Source of the DNA: Bdellovibrionales bacterium
Lineage (GTDB): Bacteria > Bdellovibrionota > Bacteriovoracia > Bacteriovoracales > Bacteriovoracaceae
Length of the DNA stretch: 7,274 nt
Assembly (NCBI GenBank): GCA_023250775.1
Contig: JAHFAA010000185.1
Location: 1 to 7,274 of the forward strand
Reading direction: 5' to 3'
Each line of letters opens with the position of its first letter. Position 1 is the first letter of the stretch. Under the pieces are notes generated by a model. It saw only the letters and a program-made list of their open reading frames with translations. It did no database searches and was not told the DNA's origin. The position numbers and the translations under genes were made by a program. Positions 6,381 through 7,274 of this stretch are shown here, piece by piece.

Positions 6381-7274
6381 TATAAGTGCCCCTTTGAACA
6401 GAGAGCATTCAAATCGCAAAAATCGCAGACAGTATTTTTGGCAGGATTGGCAGGGAAGATCCTATCTGAATACATCTGTTGTACCAGTTGTTGCTCGAAA
6501 ATTTTATAATCCGTCATCTGCCTATCAAATTCCGAGCGATCCATCTCAGACTCAGAAAGATCTCTCAAAAGTGATTTTTCCGGGTCACTTAAACAGATAA
6601 GTCCAAAACCTATCGGGATCTTCGAAGTTTTATAATGAGCGAGATAAAACCAAACCTGAACTTTTTCAAACCTATCAAACGCTCTCACTGAAGGAATGCT
6701 CGACGTGCCCCGTTTAAAATCTAAAATGGCATAGCTCGAATCGTTTTCCAAGACACAATCCATTCTTCCAATATAATCGCGCTCCTCAAGTGTTTCAAAA
6801 ACAGGCACTTCAAAATTGACCGAGGTGAAACCATATTTGGCGATCATACTTTCCAAGATTTGAATACCGTTGATTGAGTATTCGAGGATTTCCTTCTGAA
6901 TCGGACGCAAAGAAGGTATTTGAATTTTTGTTTTTCTCTTAGCAAGATATTCTCGCAATCGAAGATCAATGAGCGCGACAAGAGTTTCATGATCAGGCGC
7001 TAATTTTCTCTCGAAATATTCCCTGATAATCAGGTGCTCGATTTCTCCCAACTCAAAACTTTCCAACTGAACTTTTGTTGTTTTGTCGATACGACAAACT
7101 TCCACTTCTTGAAAATAAAATTTCCGCGGACAATCCAGGTAGCTTTGAAGTCTGGAAGGTGAGATCTTTCTCGATTGATAGGTTTGAGTAATATAGGTTC
7201 GAAGCTCATCCTGGCCAATTTTTTTATGCAGCAAATCGAGTTTTTCTTCGGGGCCAAGATCGACAGAATCAAGC
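6380..7274 (-). CDS. AddB-like PD-(D/E)XK iron-sulfur nuclease, C-terminal part (N-terminus outside window)
   Basis: The frame is open from the right edge to the TAA at 6382-6380, giving 297 visible residues. No start is needed in the window: the TTG at 7234 is internal, because 13 more in-frame codons precede it. The visible part is a RecB/Cas4-type nuclease domain. In order it shows SPSRLQSYLDCPRKFYF with the first cysteine (codon 7132-7130), the GEIEHLIIREYF helix with the motif I histidine, YIGRMDCVL with the first acidic residue, AILDFKRG with the catalytic D and K, VQVWFYLAHY (motif IV Gln/Tyr), and a terminal CDFCDLNALC, a CX2CX5C set completing a four-cysteine 4Fe-4S staple. All expected catalytic residues are present, so the nuclease looks active. 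The next gene starts at the same base where this one stops (TAATG), and the order nuclease subunit then helicase matches the addB-addA operon. Inference: this is the C-terminus of AddB, the partner of the helicase. A stand-alone Cas4-like nuclease cannot be excluded without the N-terminus. Confidence 0.85.
   Translation of the reverse strand, partial: LDSVDLGPEEKLDLLHKKIGQDELRTYITQTYQSRKISPSRLQSYLDCPRKFYFQEVEVCRIDKTTKVQLESFELGEIEHLIIREYFERKLAPDHETLVALIDLRLREYLAKRKTKIQIPSLRPIQKEILEYSINGIQILESMIAKYGFTSVNFEVPVFETLEERDYIGRMDCVLENDSSYAILDFKRGTSSIPSVRAFDRFEKVQVWFYLAHYKTSKIPIGFGLICLSDPEKSLLRDLSESEMDRSEFDRQMTDYKIFEQQLVQQMYSDRIFPANPAKNTVCDFCDLNALCSKGHL
6389..6395 (-). promoter_or_regulatory. Ribosome binding site deciding the helicase start
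   Basis: The minus strand reads AAAGGGG here, eight bases before the ATG at 6380. It lies inside the last codons of the upstream nuclease gene. The in-frame ATG at 6419 would lie deeper inside that gene, overlapping it by 40 bases. The RBS and the TAATG stop-start overlap support 6380 and coupled translation of the two subunits. Confidence 0.7.

Noticed and set aside
6279..6600. Plus-strand open frames across the helicase/nuclease junction
   Set aside because: They run antisense to the Walker A region and the CX2CX5C end of the partner gene, both of which are clearly real coding sequence.
7232..7234. TTG as the start of the nuclease gene
   Set aside because: Thirteen more in-frame codons without a stop lead to the window edge, and no Shine-Dalgarno precedes the TTG, so the gene most likely begins outside.
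7030..7272. Minus-strand open frame overlapping the nuclease gene
   Set aside because: It lies wholly over the AddB-like frame, which carries all recognisable nuclease motifs. The shadow product has no motif or clear start signal.

Overview
The window carries five protein genes, all on the minus strand and tightly packed, so the genes read from high to low coordinates. No RNA gene, CRISPR array, insertion sequence or attachment site was found. The only real gap between genes is 56 bases (2989-3044). The base composition is moderately AT-rich (judged by eye, not counted). The lower half combines an outer-membrane beta-barrel of the myxobacterial/Bdellovibrio type with two secreted TPR proteins. 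This points to a Gram-negative of the Bdellovibrionota, or a related former deltaproteobacterium, with a Bdellovibrio/Bacteriovorax-like predator as the best guess. The assignment rests on remembered protein-family resemblance, not on a search.

Right half (3045-7274): a two-gene recombination-repair unit of the AddAB/RecBCD kind. The upstream gene (6380-7274, N-terminus outside the window) ends in a PD-(D/E)XK nuclease domain framed by four cysteines in the AddB/Cas4 pattern. Its stop codon overlaps the start of the next gene by one base (TAATG). That next gene (3045-6380, 1111 residues) is a complete AddA-like superfamily 1 helicase with its own C-terminal PD-(D/E)XK nuclease. Together they probably form a heterodimer that unwinds and trims double-strand DNA ends for RecA-dependent repair. 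The point worth checking is that the helicase subunit also carries a CX2CX5C cluster, so both nuclease domains look like iron-sulfur nucleases. Classical AddAB has that cluster only in AddB.

Left half (1-2988): an apparent three-gene envelope operon. First comes a 243-residue outer-membrane beta-barrel with a signal peptide and a C-terminal YRF. Three bases later comes a 466-residue periplasmic helical/TPR protein. Overlapping its end by 20 bases is a second secreted TPR protein that runs off the left edge. The set resembles the GltA/B-GltC-GltE (AglT) type envelope proteins of the myxobacterial gliding machinery and their Bdellovibrio relatives, but the assignment to gliding is inference. 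A weak promoter-like sequence lies in the 56-base gap, and no convincing terminator separates the repair genes from the envelope genes.

Overall this is a fairly ordinary chromosomal region. I see no clear sign of a new defence or mobile system. The most useful leads are the doubly iron-sulfur AddAB-like pair and the compact beta-barrel/TPR/TPR operon.
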